Shown: positions 1-9,151, counted from the stretch's first letter. The stretch: DNA of 64,000 nt from Rhodococcus spongiicola (GCF_004011835.1 NZ_RKLN01000001.1:434001-498000), one strand, 5' to 3'. Notes: generated by a model from the letters alone, not told the origin. Translations and numbers: made by a program.

Positions 1-280
1 GGTAGCAGGCAAAGCGGGAGAGATGAAAGTCGGTGCGTGTCGTCTTGGCGATCGCTTCCCGGATCCGGGAAGCGTTGGCGTCGACGTTGTGCCCTTGGGC
101 GCGCATCGAGGCGAGTGCTCGATCGACGACATCTTCGAAGCGCTCCCACTTCTCGTATCCGAGTAGTGGCATGAGTTCGCGGGCGGACCAGTACTCGGTG
201 CCATCCGGGTGACGGCGCCGGATCTGATCAAATGGGGACTCACCCCCGCTCACTACTGCTGGTGCGTTACTATCGGTCAC
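1..280 (-). CDS. DinD / phage antirepressor-like protein, 3' part outside the window
   Basis: Reading on the minus strand from a GTG at 280, the frame stays open to base 1, so about 93 N-terminal residues are visible and the rest is outside the window. The start has a good ribosome site (AGAGAGG, about 6 bases upstream). After about 14 residues comes the pattern FDQIRR..DGTEYWSARELMPLLGY..W..F, then a stretch with N-A-S-R, which I associate with the DNA-damage-inducible DinD / BRO-type antirepressor family. It lies in the integrated element defined by the integrase at 3228-4430. Family members are often SOS-linked or act against phage repressors, but the role here is inferred. A 5' segment like this one recurs in degenerate form near 1260-1360. 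Confidence 0.6.
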   Translation of the reverse strand, partial: MTDSNAPAVVSGGESPFDQIRRRHPDGTEYWSARELMPLLGYEKWERFEDVVDRALASMRAQGHNVDANASRIREAIAKTTRTDFHLSRFACY

Positions 281-310
281 GTCTACCTCTCTGGGTTGAG
301 TAGGGCTAGG

Positions 311-340
311 GGCCGCCAGTTGTTGGCGCAACTGGCGGCC
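311..340. terminator. Hairpin between the antirepressor-like and excisionase-like genes
   Basis: A 12-bp perfect stem (GGCCGCCAGTTG / CAACTGGCGGCC) with a 6-base loop is followed on the plus strand by GTTTT. It lies between two minus-strand genes, just after the stop of the upstream HTH gene. A near copy of the hairpin and its flank occurs at 1329-1358, so it may be a repeated element rather than only a terminator. Confidence 0.5.
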
Positions 341-344
341 GTTT

Positions 345-539
345 TCATGCGTCCGATTCCTCGTGTGCGGCAATGAACTCTGCGATCTGAGCGTCGGAGA
401 CCTTCCGACCCCTGCCTATGCCCGCGATGTATGCGAGGCGGCCCTCGTTCCACCACTCACGGACGGTCGAGGCGTGAACGCCGAGCAACTTCCCTGCTTC
501 GGTCGCTTTGTAGAGCCGGGTCGGGATGATCGTCGTCAT
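345..539 (-). CDS. Excisionase-like helix-turn-helix protein
   Basis: A 64-residue protein with one MerR/AlpA-type winged helix (HTH_17, excisionase family). Residues 9-31 form the helix-turn-helix (YKATEAGKLLGVHASTVREW), followed by a wing with a basic RGRKVSDAQIAEFI segment. Such proteins act as recombination directionality factors for tyrosine integrases or as small repressors. Its ATG overlaps the stop of the XRE gene upstream by 4 bases (ATGA), so the two are co-transcribed. It lies in the same element as the integrase at 3228-4430, which supports an excisionase role, though it is not next to it. It could simply be a regulator. Confidence 0.65.
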   Translation of the reverse strand: MTTIIPTRLYKATEAGKLLGVHASTVREWWNEGRLAYIAGIGRGRKVSDAQIAEFIAAHEESDA

Positions 540-796
540 GCGCGCGTCTCCTCACCAAAGAAGTCCTTGACATTGGCTCCGGTCAGCTTCGCGATGCGCA
601 CGAGATCCGATCCGGTGAGCGAGCTGACGCCACGCAATCGGCGGGCCAGCTTCTGCCGGGAGTAGCCGAGAGCCTTCGCAGCCTTCGTTTGGCTAATGTT
701 GGCGATTCGGAGGTAGAGACTTGCGCGTTCGGAGAGCGTGCGGTCGATGTCACCGACTGGATCCAGAATTGGTGTATCGGGTTTCATGTTGATCAT
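536..796 (-). CDS. XRE-like phage regulator
   Basis: An 86-residue protein. The chosen ATG at 796 has GGAG about 6 bases upstream; the frame is open further up to 823 and another in-frame ATG lies at 787. Residues 37-62 give a Cro/CI-type helix-turn-helix (ISQTKAAKALGYSRQKLARR), then SSLTGSDLVRIAKLTG, the helices typical of XRE proteins. It is transcribed away from the XRE gene at 898 across a short control region, the layout of a phage genetic switch. The product is probably a repressor or Cro-like protein. Downstream it overlaps the excisionase-like gene by 4 bases. Confidence 0.6.
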   Translation of the reverse strand: MINMKPDTPILDPVGDIDRTLSERASLYLRIANISQTKAAKALGYSRQKLARRLRGVSSLTGSDLVRIAKLTGANVKDFFGEETRA

Positions 797-881
797 AATG
801 CTCCAGTTCTGGACCCTTCGCAACTGCGACCCGCGCTCGTGTTCCCTGTATCGATTCAGTCACAAGATGTAGTGTTTGGGT

Positions 882-891
882 TCAGATCTGA
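882..891. promoter_or_regulatory. Possible operator between divergent XRE genes
   Basis: The 10-bp perfect palindrome TCAGATCTGA lies just upstream of the plus-strand XRE start, inside the 100-bp region separating the two divergent regulators. That is where a CI/Cro-type switch would have an operator. Only one clear copy is visible, so this is tentative. Confidence 0.3.
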
Positions 892-897
892 GCTAAT

Positions 898-1173
898 ATG
901 CTCCGCATGGAGACAGTGGGCCCCACATTTGGAGCAGATGAAGTCCGTACAGCCATCGCCGGCGAGATACGCGCCCTCCGCGGCCGGCGAGGAATGAGTC
1001 AGACCGAGCTACGCGAACGCGCGGGATTCAGCCGGTCGACTATGAGGCGCATCGAGAGCGGCGAGCGCGACGTGGAGATCGCCGAACTAATGGCGATCTC
1101 GACCGCACTCGGCATCAATGCCGCGGAACTGCTTCAAGCAGTTCAGGACTCACTCGAGGGCAAGCAACTCTGA
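898..1173 (+). CDS. XRE family transcriptional regulator
   Basis: A 91-residue protein with a canonical XRE helix-turn-helix: IRALRGRRGMSQTELRERAG, then FSRSTMRRIESGERDVEIAELMAISTALG, followed by a short tail. The family binds palindromic operators as a dimer, usually to control phage or mobile-element genes. It is divergent from the XRE/excisionase pair and is the likely opposing partner of that switch. The start is uncertain: ATG at 898 has no clear ribosome site and may be leaderless, and a second in-frame ATG is at 907. Confidence 0.7.
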   Translation: MLRMETVGPTFGADEVRTAIAGEIRALRGRRGMSQTELRERAGFSRSTMRRIESGERDVEIAELMAISTALGINAAELLQAVQDSLEGKQL

Positions 1174-1296
1174 CACTGGGCGCCCACTGCGTAGTGCGAA
1201 TAGAACAAGATCGGTAGCGTTCCGAGAATCGGTCGGCGAGATCTCGTCATCGCAGAGGTCTCGCGCGGAAGCTACATGTGCGTTATGGTCTGTCAC
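1150..1296 (-). CDS. Small ORF whose start copies the antirepressor-like gene
   Basis: A 48-codon frame from GTG at 1296 with a fair ribosome site (AAGAAGG). It begins M-T-D-x-N-A, like the DinD-like gene at 280 (MTDSNAPAV), and the DNA upstream is also alike, including the hairpin at 1329-1358 matching 311-340. After the first residues the similarity is lost. It overlaps the end of the plus-strand XRE gene by 24 bases. It could be a small gene or the decayed 5' end of a duplicated copy; I recognise no domain. Confidence 0.25.
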   Translation of the reverse strand: MTDHNAHVASARDLCDDEISPTDSRNATDLVLFALRSGRPVSELLALE

Positions 1297-1328
1297 GCCT
1301 ACCTTCTTCTTGGATCGGGCTGAACTAG

Positions 1329-1358
1329 GGCCGTCAGCTGCTGCAACAGCTGGCGGCC
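1329..1358. repeat. Second copy of the element hairpin
   Basis: GGCCGTCAGCTG / CAGCTGGCGGCC with a 6-base loop and one G-T pair, followed by GTTCT. Both the hairpin and about 40 bases before it resemble 275-340, so the two places look like diverged copies of one segment. Confidence 0.5.
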
Positions 1359-1557
1359 GTTCTGCGTTTCAGGATGACTTGCGACTACTGCTCGCGAGAA
1401 TGAAATACCCCCCCTCCCTTACGGGTTCTGGCTGGCCTCCGGCCCGCACTCCCCCCTGCCATCCCCCGCACTGCGGAGTGCGACAATGGCTGCACAGTCC
1501 GTGCTGTGCATCACTACGAACATTAGCGACCGGACGGTAGGTAAAGAAAGCAAAACC

Positions 1558-1597
1558 GGTCCCCCAATTTTGGGGGACCGCCCTGGTTGGGTCCCCC
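1558..1597. promoter_or_regulatory. Operator-like repeats upstream of the MmyB-type regulator
   Basis: A near-perfect dyad GGTCCCCCAA-TT-TTGGGGGACC spans 1558-1579, and a third half-site GGTCCCCC follows at 1590-1597, about 45 bases before the ATG at 1641. Three copies of one half-site directly upstream of a helix-turn-helix gene suggest autoregulation. The rest of 1359-1640 shows no gene I can support; it is C-rich, with a CCCCCCCTCCC run near 1410. Confidence 0.45.
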
Positions 1598-1640
1598 TTA
1601 GTAAGTGTGTCCTAACCCCTAGTGCCTGCGGGAACCAAGT

Positions 1641-2348
1641 ATGACGACTCCACCTCCCCCGCAGCCATTCACCCCGGGACGCCTGGTTCGCGAGATGCGC
1701 GAGTCCCGTGGAGTGAAGCGAAAGGAGCTAGCCCGACTGGCCCCGATGAGCGAGGGATACTTGGAAAAGCTTGAGACCGGGGCACGGCCGATGTCAGTGC
1801 GGTCCGCGGACAAGATCGGGAAAGCTCTGGGCGTGGACGATAATGAGCTCGCCTACTTGCGCGCCATCTCGCGAGATGGCCGGCTCCCGAAAGCAGCCCC
1901 CACACAGGACGACCTCGACCCCCTCGGTGATCACTTGGTCGCCGTCCTCGACAACTCCCTCACCATCACCGCGATCACACCGGGCGTCGAGCGCCTGCTG
2001 CCCGGCCTGACATACAACACATCCCTGCTCCGCTGGCTATTCACAGATCCCCAGTCGCGGATCAAGCTTCCTACTGCATGGAAGGACGTTGCGGACGTGG
2101 CCTTGCGGCTACTGAAGTGGCGGCTGGCTAGGTACGGCGCCGAACCGCCGATGTGGTCCTACCGGCTGCTCGCCGAACTCAATGAGGCGCAGAGCTTCCA
2201 CGGCCGATGGGTTGGATCCGGCTTCGCGCCGGTCCCACCTCTCTTCAACATGCCGATCCGGCGACCGAGCCGGGCCGAGAGAATCATCGACAACTACATC
2301 GTGATGGTCGCCGAGGCAGGCGGTCAGGTCATCCTGATATGGCTTTGA
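1641..2348 (+). CDS. XRE regulator with MmyB-type ligand-binding domain
   Basis: A 235-residue protein. Residues 12-70 form an XRE helix-turn-helix (RLVREMRESRGVKRKELARL, then MSEGYLEKLETGARPMS), and residues 90-230 match the actinobacterial MmyB-like domain (a PAS-like fold in which residues such as LLRWLFTDP are typical). MmyB proteins are thought to bind fatty-acid-like ligands and often control a nearby oxidoreductase or hydrolase. Here the neighbour is a convergent alpha/beta hydrolase whose 3' end overlaps this gene by 20 bases. The operator-like repeats upstream suggest self-control. The ligand and targets are unknown. Confidence 0.8.
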   Translation: MTTPPPPQPFTPGRLVREMRESRGVKRKELARLAPMSEGYLEKLETGARPMSVRSADKIGKALGVDDNELAYLRAISRDGRLPKAAPTQDDLDPLGDHLVAVLDNSLTITAITPGVERLLPGLTYNTSLLRWLFTDPQSRIKLPTAWKDVADVALRLLKWRLARYGAEPPMWSYRLLAELNEAQSFHGRWVGSGFAPVPPLFNMPIRRPSRAERIIDNYIVMVAEAGGQVILIWL

Positions 2349-3126
2349 GCCACACCCGAATCAGTGGGTTGACTATCTCGGGATGCGTCCAGCTCACGGC
2401 GTGAGAGGCGAGCGGGGCCTCGATCGTCTCGAGCTGCGTTTCGCCGCCGAGCTGGTCGCGCAACGCCCGCACGGCGGCGTCAGAGAAGGCTTGGTCGTAA
2501 CTCCCGCGGATGATGAGGCTCGGACAGGTGATCGCTGTAATCGCCGTCTCGACCGAGTCGCGCCGGATCAGGCAGTCCACCGCCCCCGCCAGTCGCGTCC
2601 GGTCATCCTCGCGCCACCTGTCGATCCACACCTGCTGCTGGTCCCGGGTGCCGCCAATCATCGACGACGCGAGTGTGAGCATCAGATCATCAACCACCGG
2701 ATCGGACACCCACCGGTCGAACACGAATCTGTATCCGGCCTTCTGCCTCTCGGTGTACTCCGCGCCGTCGGTGCCGATCAGGATCAGACCCGACACCATC
2801 TCGGGAGCGGTGAGTGCGATCCGGAGCGCGGTGAACCCACCTTGAGACATCCCCGCGAGAACAGCCGTCTTAACCTCGGCCGCGTCCATTACCGCGCGCA
2901 CATCCTCGGCCTGGTCCCAGAATGAGAACTCGTTGCCGAAGTCCTCGGTGAGCCCGTGCCCGCGCGCGTCCAGGCAAAGCACGCGGTACTCCGACGACAA
3001 CTCCGCCACCTGGTGCTCGAAGAACCGTGTGTCGAGGAGGAATCCGTGCATGAACAGGATCGTCGGCAGATCCCCGCCCGTGTCGGTGTAGTAGATGCGG
3101 GCCCCGGCAGTCTCAGCGAACGGCAT
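2329..3126 (-). CDS. Alpha/beta hydrolase
   Basis: A 265-residue single-domain cytoplasmic enzyme. The oxyanion-hole HG is at residues 27-28, the nucleophile elbow GMSQGG puts Ser94 in place, and Asp211 (after RGSYD) and His242 (SHAVSW) complete a likely triad. The arrangement fits the 3-oxoadipate enol-lactonase / haloperoxidase-like group of hydrolases acting on small esters or lactones. The substrate cannot be told. It lies inside the integrated element between the MmyB regulator and the integrase, so it is probably cargo. Confidence 0.8.
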   Translation of the reverse strand: MPFAETAGARIYYTDTGGDLPTILFMHGFLLDTRFFEHQVAELSSEYRVLCLDARGHGLTEDFGNEFSFWDQAEDVRAVMDAAEVKTAVLAGMSQGGFTALRIALTAPEMVSGLILIGTDGAEYTERQKAGYRFVFDRWVSDPVVDDLMLTLASSMIGGTRDQQQVWIDRWREDDRTRLAGAVDCLIRRDSVETAITAITCPSLIIRGSYDQAFSDAAVRALRDQLGGETQLETIEAPLASHAVSWTHPEIVNPLIRVWLKAISG

Positions 3127-3165
3127 GGACGCAAACTACCGGCCGTTACGCTGTTGCAACAAGAA

Positions 3166-3190
3166 GCCCCGCACCTAATGGATGCGGGGC
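3166..3190. terminator. Hairpin upstream of the integrase
   Basis: GCCCCGCA (3166-3173) pairs with TGCGGGGC (3183-3190) around a 9-base loop. It lies between the divergent hydrolase and integrase genes, about 40 bases before the integrase start. It may insulate int from upstream transcription or act in its leader; no T-run follows. Confidence 0.4.
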
Positions 3191-3227
3191 ATCTCGGAAT
3201 CTGGCGGATTCGAGAGGAAGTCTAACC

Positions 3228-4430
3228 GTGGCACGCCGACAGCTCCCCCCACAGATCAAGAAGATCGAACTCTCGACGCGCGAGCGCGGAAGGCCAGTGG
3301 TCCGCTACCAGCTCACAGTCGATGTCGGCGCAGACCCCGAGACTGGGCGCCGGAAGCAGATGCGCAGGCGGTTCAAGACTGAGGACGAGGCGCGCAGCGA
3401 GCTTTCCCGGATCCAGGCCGAGGTTTCTCAAGGCACCCATGTGCACGCTCGTGACACGACAGTCGCAACCGCCATCGACAAGTGGCTGCTCTCGAAGCAC
3501 TCACTTAAGCCGTCTACTGCCAACGGCTACAGGGTTGTCCTTGCGCCAGTTCGAGCCGAACTGGGAGACAAGGCGGTCCAGAAGTTGACTCGCAGTGATC
3601 TCGACAACCTCATCTCGAAGCTGCGGGCTGGGGGGCTCGCAAGCGAGAAGCACAGGACCCGGAAGCCGTGGAAAGCTCGCACGGTCAACTACATGCTGAC
3701 CGTCCTCGCAGCCGCCCTCGAAGGCGAGGTTAAGCAGGGCACCCTCGTCCGCAACGTGGCGAAATTGGTTGACAAACTCCCGGAGGCCGGCGAGCGGCCC
3801 GAGATGAAGACGTGGACCCCGGAGCATGTGGAGATGTTCCTCGAAAGCGCAGACGGCGACTCATACTCGCACGCATGGTGGCTGGCCCTCTGTGGGCTTC
3901 GACGCGGAGAGATCAGCGGGCTGCGTTGGGGCGACGTCGACCTCGCGAGCAAGGCTCTGAACGTATCGACATCGCGGGTATCGTTCGCGCAGACGATCTC
4001 CGAGGGAGTTCCCAAGTCGAAACGCTCGGCGCGAACACTGCCGATCCCTGACGATCTCGTGACCGCGTTGAAGGCCGCGAAGAAGCGGCAGGCAGCGGAC
4101 CGGCTGGCGGTCGGAGAAGCGTGGAAGGACACCGGATACGTCGTCGTGGACCGCACGGGAAATCCCCCAACGCCAAACACGCTCACCTACTGGTGGAAGC
4201 GATCCGTGGAGAAGGCCGGCGTGCCGGCGATCCGCCTGCACGACGCCCGGCACACATGCGCCACGCTCATGCACCTACGTGGCGTGCCGATCGCAGTCAT
4301 CGCAGCGTGGATGGGTCACGCTTCGGCCGCTTTCACCCTCTCCACGTACGCGCATTCTCAGGACCCTGCGCTGCTTCAGGCCGCGAGTTCCGCACCAGTT
4401 GTGACAATCCGTGACACTTTCGGACCGTAG
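3228..4430 (+). CDS. int: Tyrosine-type phage integrase
   Basis: A 400-residue site-specific recombinase from a GTG with GAGGAAG upstream. An arm-type N-terminus (about 1-75) is followed by a SAM-like core-binding domain (75-175) and the catalytic domain (195-385). The catalytic set is visible: Arg225 in GLRRGE, a Lys near 263-265, His338 and Arg341 in LHDARHT, His364 in MGHAS and the nucleophile Tyr374 in STYAH. The gene ends 37 bases from the 3' end of a tRNA on the opposite strand, the usual int-attachment layout. It therefore very likely integrated the element that extends to the left of the window; the excisionase candidate is at 345-539. Confidence 0.93.
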   Translation: MARRQLPPQIKKIELSTRERGRPVVRYQLTVDVGADPETGRRKQMRRRFKTEDEARSELSRIQAEVSQGTHVHARDTTVATAIDKWLLSKHSLKPSTANGYRVVLAPVRAELGDKAVQKLTRSDLDNLISKLRAGGLASEKHRTRKPWKARTVNYMLTVLAAALEGEVKQGTLVRNVAKLVDKLPEAGERPEMKTWTPEHVEMFLESADGDSYSHAWWLALCGLRRGEISGLRWGDVDLASKALNVSTSRVSFAQTISEGVPKSKRSARTLPIPDDLVTALKAAKKRQAADRLAVGEAWKDTGYVVVDRTGNPPTPNTLTYWWKRSVEKAGVPAIRLHDARHTCATLMHLRGVPIAVIAAWMGHASAAFTLSTYAHSQDPALLQAASSAPVVTIRDTFGP

Positions 4431-4466
4431 GAGCTGTCTGCCGGATCGCAAACAGCCCCTGACCAG

Positions 4467-4540
4467 TGCCCCCAGTGGGACTCGAACCCACACTTTGCGG
4501 ATTTTAAGTCCGCTGCCTCTGCCAATTGGGCTATGGGGGC
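4467..4540 (-). tRNA. tRNA with UAA anticodon (Leu), short variable loop
   Basis: A complete 74-base cloverleaf on the minus strand: acceptor GCCCCCA / TGGGGGC with discriminator A, D arm, anticodon stem GCGGA / TCCGC with loop CUUAAAA giving anticodon UAA (4504-4506), and T arm GTGGG-TTCGAGT-CCCAC. CCA is not encoded. UAA reads UUA (Leu), yet the variable region is only about 5 bases, whereas tRNA-Leu normally has a long variable arm. The 3' end faces the integrase, so this is the likely attachment site of the element on the left. Confidence 0.85.
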
Positions 4541-4612
4541 CCACCACCCGATTTCGGTGGCGACGGCATTGGAATCTCGGAAACAGTCTAGGCGGAATGC
4601 TGGTTGGCTAGT

Positions 4613-5569
4613 TCACGCCCTGCCTTTCGACACCGACATCGCAATCCCGTCGAGGATGTCGTGCTCACTCACGACGAGCTCGTCGATACCGGCGCGTCGC
4701 GAGAGTTCTTCTGCCAAAACGACCGTGATGATCGCGCCCCCACCGATCACATCGACCCGGCCAGGGTGCATCGGGCCCAAATCGGCCCGCTCGTCGTGTG
4801 TCATCGTCACCAGGCGATGCGTGACGTCGTGCAACTGCTCGAGACTGAGCCGTGACAGGTGGACGCGGTCGGCGCCGTACTCTTCGAGATCCTGGGCGAC
4901 GGCGGAGAGCGTCGTCATCGTCCCGGCAACCCCAACCCATGTGTGGGCCTGCTCGACGGGAACTCGTTCGAACGCCTCGGCGAGACGCACCGAAGCGAAT
5001 TCGCTTGCGGCGGAGATTTGCTCGGCGGTCGGGGGATCGTCGTGCAGGCAACGTTCGGTCACACGAACGCAGCCCACGTCGATAGAGCAGGCCGCGTGAA
5101 CACCTGTGTCGTCGCCCAACACGACCTCGGTGGATCCGCCGCCGAGATCGACCACGACGAAGGGCCCACCGGCGGGGTCGAGTTCACCGACCGCGCCGGC
5201 GAACGAGAGTCGTGCCTCCTCGTCGCCGGTGATGACCTCCGCCTCGGCACCGGCAATGACCGCGCCCAGCACCTCTCGGGTCATCGCGAAGAAGTCTTCA
5301 CGGTTTGTGGCGTCTCGCGCGGCCGAGGTTGCGACCATCCGCACGGCCGTCGCCCCGGTCTCGCGAATGATGTCGGCGTACTCGCTCAGAGCGACGCGGG
5401 TGCGCTCGATCGCCTCAGGAGCGAACGCACCGGTCGCATCGACACCCTGTCCGAGACGAACGATCCGCATCAGACGTTTCACGTCGGTCAGTCGCCCGTT
5501 CTCGTCGGCGTCTGCGACCAGCAGGCGGATCGAGTTGGTTCCGCAGTCTATCGCGGCGACCCTGGTCAC
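4613..5569 (-). CDS. ppx: Ppx/GppA family exopolyphosphatase
   Basis: A 318-residue protein of the sugar-kinase/Hsp70 actin-like fold. The phosphate-1 loop DCGTNSIRLLV is near residues 7-17 and the phosphate-2 motif VVDLGGGSTEVVLG is central; an adenosine-type motif follows (VIGGGAIIT). Family members hydrolyse inorganic polyphosphate or pppGpp. The GTG start (5569) overlaps the stop of the DUF501 gene by 4 bases (GTGA), so it is the last gene of the eno-ftsB-DUF501-ppx operon. It is about the length of the short mycobacterial Ppx enzymes, without a C-terminal HD-type extension. By position it corresponds to Rv1026. Confidence 0.9.
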   Translation of the reverse strand: MTRVAAIDCGTNSIRLLVADADENGRLTDVKRLMRIVRLGQGVDATGAFAPEAIERTRVALSEYADIIRETGATAVRMVATSAARDATNREDFFAMTREVLGAVIAGAEAEVITGDEEARLSFAGAVGELDPAGGPFVVVDLGGGSTEVVLGDDTGVHAACSIDVGCVRVTERCLHDDPPTAEQISAASEFASVRLAEAFERVPVEQAHTWVGVAGTMTTLSAVAQDLEEYGADRVHLSRLSLEQLHDVTHRLVTMTHDERADLGPMHPGRVDVIGGGAIITVVLAEELSRRAGIDELVVSEHDILDGIAMSVSKGRA

Positions 5570-6102
5570 TCGTGGTCCTCGGGTACAGGAGAGCTGGCGG
5601 CCTCGGGCCAATCTTCCGGAATCGCGGTGCCGCGCAGCCCACTTCGCGCAGCGAGCGCCACGGCTTCGTCGCCGAGCGGGTTGACTCCCGGCCCCTTCGC
5701 AAGTGAGTGCGCGATCAGTACGTGCAGGCACTTGACCCGGTCCGGCATGCCACCGCCACTGAAATCGGTTCCCAGTGAAGCGATTTCATTTCGTTCGGCC
5801 AGGTAGGATTCGTGGGCCTGTCGGTACGCGGCCGCGAGCTCGGAATCGGTACCGAGCCGCTCTGTCATCTCACGCATCACGCCTGCGGACTCGAGTCGGC
5901 TGGCTTCAGCTGTCAGCCGAGGGTCCGTCAGGTAGTAGAGCGTCGGGAACGGGGTCCCGTCGGGCAGACGGGGTGCCGTCTTGACCACGCCTGGCTGACC
6001 GTCCGGGCACCGGTAGGCGATCGCGAGGACGCCTCGCGGGACCCGCCCCAACTGGGTCGCAACTGCATCAAGATCTTCCTGGGGGACGGACGATTCGCTC
6101 AC
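5566..6102 (-). CDS. DUF501 protein
   Basis: A 178-residue cytoplasmic protein of the actinobacterial DUF501 family, which always sits between ftsB and ppx. Conserved segments visible are RGVLAIAYRCPDGQPGVV, the PTLYYLTDPRLTAEASRLES block and GGMPDRVKCLHVLIAHSLA. No biochemical function is known to me; the fixed neighbourhood suggests a link to polyphosphate or cell-division physiology. The GTG at 6102 overlaps the stop of the FtsB-like gene by 4 bases, and its own stop overlaps ppx by 4 bases, so translation is probably coupled on both sides. Confidence 0.85.
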   Translation of the reverse strand: MSESSVPQEDLDAVATQLGRVPRGVLAIAYRCPDGQPGVVKTAPRLPDGTPFPTLYYLTDPRLTAEASRLESAGVMREMTERLGTDSELAAAYRQAHESYLAERNEIASLGTDFSGGGMPDRVKCLHVLIAHSLAKGPGVNPLGDEAVALAARSGLRGTAIPEDWPEAASSPVPEDHE

Positions 6103-6814
6103 CCGGTAGGTACTCCTGGTTCTTCTGGTGCGGGAGCCGGTACCGCGGGGTTCTCCGGCAGAGTTCCTCGCTCGGGCTCGGTGGAGGGCGGCGGTCCGGC
6201 GAGCCGCTGCCACAGGTCACTGTGCCAGGCCCCGGTCGACGGCGGCGGGGGCGGCGCGTCCTCCTCCGGCGGCTTGTAGTCGCCCGGCAACTGAACCTTG
6301 TACGGGGTCTCCCCCGGCCGTACGAGGCCCAACCGCTCACGAGCTTGCGCTTCGATCCACGCTGGATCTTCGATCTGTTCCTTTTGACGCTGCAACTCGT
6401 CGAGCTCTCGCTCGAGGTCACGCTGCTCGGATGCCAGACGGTCGGCCTCGGCCCGCTGGGTGAGGTAGGTATGCATCGGCACGGCAAGCGTGAGGGCCAG
6501 CACGAAGATCACCCCTCCGAGAATGACAGCCCGCCTGGTCGAGAGCCCGAACAAGGTGTGCTGCGGCTTTGCCGGGGCCGCTGCCTGCCCCTTCCGCATC
6601 GTGCGCGCACGGGACGAGGTAGCGACCGTTTCACGCTCACCGGCCGCGTCGGAGTGCTCCGCGTCGATCGATTGGGTGCTGTCGGTAGCTGCGGCAGGAG
6701 TTCCGGAACGAATCCGCCGGCGCCTACGCGACACCCGATCCGATCCGGAACCGCGGCGAGCGGGCCGCCCACCCGGAGAGGGGCGACCCGACCGCGACCT
6801 ACCGCGCTGACTCA

Positions 6815-6815
<1 letters not shown>
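6099..6815 (-). CDS. ftsB: FtsB/DivIC-like septum formation protein
   Basis: A 238-residue bitopic membrane protein. A basic, disordered N-terminus (1-90, rich in R, S, G) is followed by one transmembrane helix (about 94-113, AVILGGVIFVLALTLAVP), then a coiled coil (115-150, LASEQRDLERELDELQRQ) and the FtsB/DivIC signature WIEAQARERLGLVRPGE. The tail is Pro-rich. FtsB links FtsL and FtsQ in the divisome. The long cytoplasmic tail is typical of actinobacterial versions. Its ATG overlaps the eno stop by one base (TGATG). Confidence 0.88.
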
Positions 6816-8314
<1,499 letters not shown>

Positions 8315-9151
8315 TCACCTTCGCACGCCGACCGAGTACGACGCCGCGCGCTCGCGCACGTCGAGAAGGTACTCGCCGGACGGGTTGTAGGCCATGAGGG
8401 CCGCGGTCCACCCGTCCGCGGTGGTCAGGTCGCCGCCACGGGCGCACAGGTACCGCGCTGCGGTGAGAGCCGCGTCGTCGATGTTGTCCGGGTCGACGAT
8501 GCCGTCTCCGTTCGCGTCGACACCCCAGCGTGTCCACGTCTCGGGAATGAACTGGAGGGGGCCCATCGCGCGGTCGTGGGTGGCGTCGCCGTCCATCGCG
8601 CCGTCGTCGGTGTCCGGGATCTCCGCGACTCCCGGTGATCCGTCGAGGGGGATTCCCCGGATGGGCGGATCGACCTGGCCGTCGCTCCCGACGCTTGCGC
8701 CACGGTAGGTGCCGTGTTTGCTCTCGACCGACCCGATGCCGGCGAGCGTCGTCCAACCGAGGCCGCAGTCCGGCTTGGTCGCTGCCATCACCGCAGCCGC
8801 GTAGCCGTAGGCCTCGAGGGCGGTCGGCGAGATCGCCAGGTTCTCCGACAGCGGGGCCGACCAATCGTGCAGCAGGTTCGCGGTCCTTCCGGGCGCATTG
8901 ACGTCGATCGGCGGCAGCGGAGCGCCCGGTCCCGGCGGGATACCGTCAGGTATCTCGATGTGCGGCGAACGCCGACTGAACTCGTCGAGCCTCGAGGCAA
9001 GTGAGAGGACAACGACCCCGACGAACACCGACGACATCAGCACCAGGAGGTTCCGGACCCGGCGCCGCGGCCGGGGTGGCATCCGATGCGGCGGCAGCCC
9101 CGCACCGTACGCCCTCGGGACCGGGTACGTGGAGGCGGCTCGTCTCGTCAC
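8315..9151 (-). CDS. MltB-like lytic transglycosylase, membrane-anchored
   Basis: A 278-residue protein with a short basic cytoplasmic tail, one transmembrane helix (about 30-53, NLLVLMSSVFVGVVVLSLAS) and an extracytoplasmic lysozyme-like domain (about 100-275). The catalytic Glu is in AGIGSVESKHG, and GPLQFIPETWTRWGVDANGDG is the usual MltB/SLT hallmark. It cleaves the MurNAc-GlcNAc bond of peptidoglycan to anhydro products. The start GTG overlaps the mazG stop by 4 bases. By synteny it corresponds to mycobacterial LpqU (Rv1022), but I see an anchor helix here rather than a lipobox. Confidence 0.85.
   Translation of the reverse strand: MTRRAASTYPVPRAYGAGLPPHRMPPRPRRRVRNLLVLMSSVFVGVVVLSLASRLDEFSRRSPHIEIPDGIPPGPGAPLPPIDVNAPGRTANLLHDWSAPLSENLAISPTALEAYGYAAAVMAATKPDCGLGWTTLAGIGSVESKHGTYRGASVGSDGQVDPPIRGIPLDGSPGVAEIPDTDDGAMDGDATHDRAMGPLQFIPETWTRWGVDANGDGIVDPDNIDDAALTAARYLCARGGDLTTADGWTAALMAYNPSGEYLLDVRERAASYSVGVRR

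Noticed and set aside
1359-1557. Possible gene in the gap before the MmyB regulator
   Set aside because: Frames here are Pro/Arg-rich without ribosome sites or domains.
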